From an uncultured Bacteroidia bacterium (lineage in GTDB: Bacteria; Bacteroidota; Bacteroidia; Bacteroidales; F082), in contig CADCIH010000009.1 of NCBI GenBank assembly GCA_902801465.1, positions 1 to 32,196 on the forward strand: a stretch of 32,196 nucleotides of DNA, written 5' to 3'. A model generated the notes under the pieces. That model was given only the letters and a program-made list of their open reading frames with translations. It had not been told where the DNA came from and ran no database searches. Positions 31,199 through 32,196 of this stretch are shown here, piece after piece (position 1 is the first letter of the stretch; each line of letters starts with the position of its first letter). The position numbers were made by a program, and so were the translations under genes.

Positions 31199-32001
31199 TT
31201 CAGTCCATGCGTCAACGGTTGAACATCAAACGGCTTTTCATCGTAATCATCGTTTGCGCGATGGCCCTGAACGTTGTAGCCAAGTCTGCACATGAGGAAG
31301 AACACTGGCTGAGCATGGGGACCGAGTTCTACTTCGATGGGCAAACCGATTCTGCCAAAGTCTATCTGGAACAGGTGTTTTTAACAGATACCGACGAAAA
31401 GACAACCGCCGCAAAATTCTTGCTCGACATTGCTTTGGCCCAAGGCGACACCTTGAAAATCAACGAATATGCCTTGTTTTTGGCGGAGAATTACGACGTC
31501 TCCCTTAATCAGGAAAGGCAAAAATCACATCGACGAATCCTCTTGATCGCCGTTACGGCCTTGTTGGCGCTTTTGGTTATGGCGTGGATCATCTTCATCA
31601 CTCACAAACGTCACAAAAAGGCAGAAGCCATCTTGGTTGAAGAACAACAACGGGAACGAGAATCTTACGACCGTCAGCTCAACGAGGCACAATCTGCCAT
31701 TGAACGCCAGACTTTCGAGAATCTCCAACGGCAGGCCAGGGAAGTCCTTTCACGAGGCAGCCAGCGCAAGCGCATCCTCGAAGCCTTCAATGCCACTTAT
31801 CCCAAAGCCTACGAGCGGCTGAAAACCACCTATCCCGACTTGAGCGAGCAGGAATACGACCTACTGATTCTTAACTTCCTCGAATTTCGCATCAAGGAAG
31901 AAGCTGAAATCTTGGAGTTGAGTCAAAATACGGTGATGAAATACCGTTCCAACTTGCTGAAAAAGGTAGGGAAGGATCCGCTAGTTGGGTTGTTGGGATG
32001 A
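31195..32001 (+). CDS. membrane-anchored regulator with C-terminal HTH (short TPR type)
   Basis: A 268-aa protein with a signal or first membrane segment near residues 14-30, a short TPR-like outer part (FYFDGQTDSAKVYLEQVFLT), a membrane helix at about 114-136, a coiled coil rich in Glu and Gln (VEEQQRERESYDRQLNEAQS), and a LuxR-like helix-turn-helix near residues 215-262 (LSEQEYDLLILNFLEFRIKE, then SQNTVMKYRSNLLKK). It has the same plan as the regulator at 24915-26381, but with fewer TPR units. It overlaps the preceding gene by 4 nt; an internal ATG at 31207 is an alternative start. Confidence 0.82.
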   Translation: MIQSMRQRLNIKRLFIVIIVCAMALNVVAKSAHEEEHWLSMGTEFYFDGQTDSAKVYLEQVFLTDTDEKTTAAKFLLDIALAQGDTLKINEYALFLAENYDVSLNQERQKSHRRILLIAVTALLALLVMAWIIFITHKRHKKAEAILVEEQQRERESYDRQLNEAQSAIERQTFENLQRQAREVLSRGSQRKRILEAFNATYPKAYERLKTTYPDLSEQEYDLLILNFLEFRIKEEAEILELSQNTVMKYRSNLLKKVGKDPLVGLLG

Positions 32002-32067
32002 GTCCTTCTCATGAATCATTAATATACCCGCTGTTTTCCGCGCAATATATAGGTCCAACCCATGGTT

Positions 32068-32196
32068 TTTTTTCTACCGGCATGGCATTCTACCGACAGA
32101 GCATCCCTAACGGGATGCGGAGGGTCATGGGAATTCCAAACGGATGCGGATGTTTCTTGGGTTTTTTCTACCGACATGGCATCCCTACCGATAGAG
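32068..32196. repeat. dispersed intergenic repeat, two copies plus hairpin
   Basis: Two similar units, 32068-32101 and 32162-32196, each begin with a T run and CTACCG, share CATGGCAT, and end with TACCGA and AGAG. Between them a hairpin has arms GCATCCC and GGGATGC (32101-32118, 4-nt loop). The second unit is cut by the window edge, so the array may continue. Confidence 0.7.

Overview
The window looks like chromosomal DNA of an uncultured member of the order Bacteroidales, probably a gut or rumen type. The evidence is many Bacteroidetes-type promoters (TAnnTTTG), two secreted proteins with type IX secretion (T9SS) sorting domains, BspA-type leucine-rich repeats, a B12-dependent methylmalonyl-CoA mutase, and TPR/membrane/HTH regulators. 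No rRNA, tRNA, CRISPR array, insertion sequence or prophage was found. The window opens inside the mutase gene and ends in intergenic repeats.

Layout. 1-6200: 3' part of methylmalonyl-CoA mutase, whose frame runs through its own terminator; two hypothetical genes; a secreted peptidylarginine deiminase close to the Porphyromonas gingivalis enzyme; a 52-residue unlisted gene; and a secreted jelly-roll-like protein. 6200-10600: a thioredoxin lipoprotein, cysQ and topA. 10600-15320: a deoxyhypusine-synthase-like protein, an arginase-fold protein with degraded metal ligands, ruvC, and recJ facing them. 15470-20790: purH, mreBCD and radA, all on the plus strand. 20800-24650: a minus-strand block with a LysE-type exporter, a GH3-type adenylating enzyme, two small membrane proteins and a DUF2461 protein. 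24900-28530: a lipoprotein TPR/HTH regulator followed by a BspA-like T9SS surface protein. 28540-29850: a DUF3990/XRE toxin-antitoxin-like pair with palindromes at its promoter. 30125-32001: a secreted protein overlapping a second TPR/HTH regulator. 32002-32196: short dispersed repeats.

The most unusual feature is a family of 7-bp tandem arrays scattered over the whole window. The units are mostly of the type GGAAAAC, GGAGAAC, GGAAAGT, GGAGAGT, GGAATGC or GGAATTA, with AGATAAA and CTAAATT variants. At least ten sites carry them. Many are built as an array followed by its inverted copy, giving long hairpins. They lie between genes, but also in frame inside cysQ, topA, radA and the deiminase, and they form the last codons of mreD and the GH3 gene. 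They resemble, in design only, the short tandemly repeated repetitive (STRR) heptamers of cyanobacteria. How they spread is unknown to me.

Other points of interest are the predicted non-stop mRNA of the mutase, the PPAD-like deiminase with all catalytic and both substrate-binding arginines in place, the synthase/pseudo-ureohydrolase pair, and several promoters so close to their start codons that the transcripts should be leaderless.
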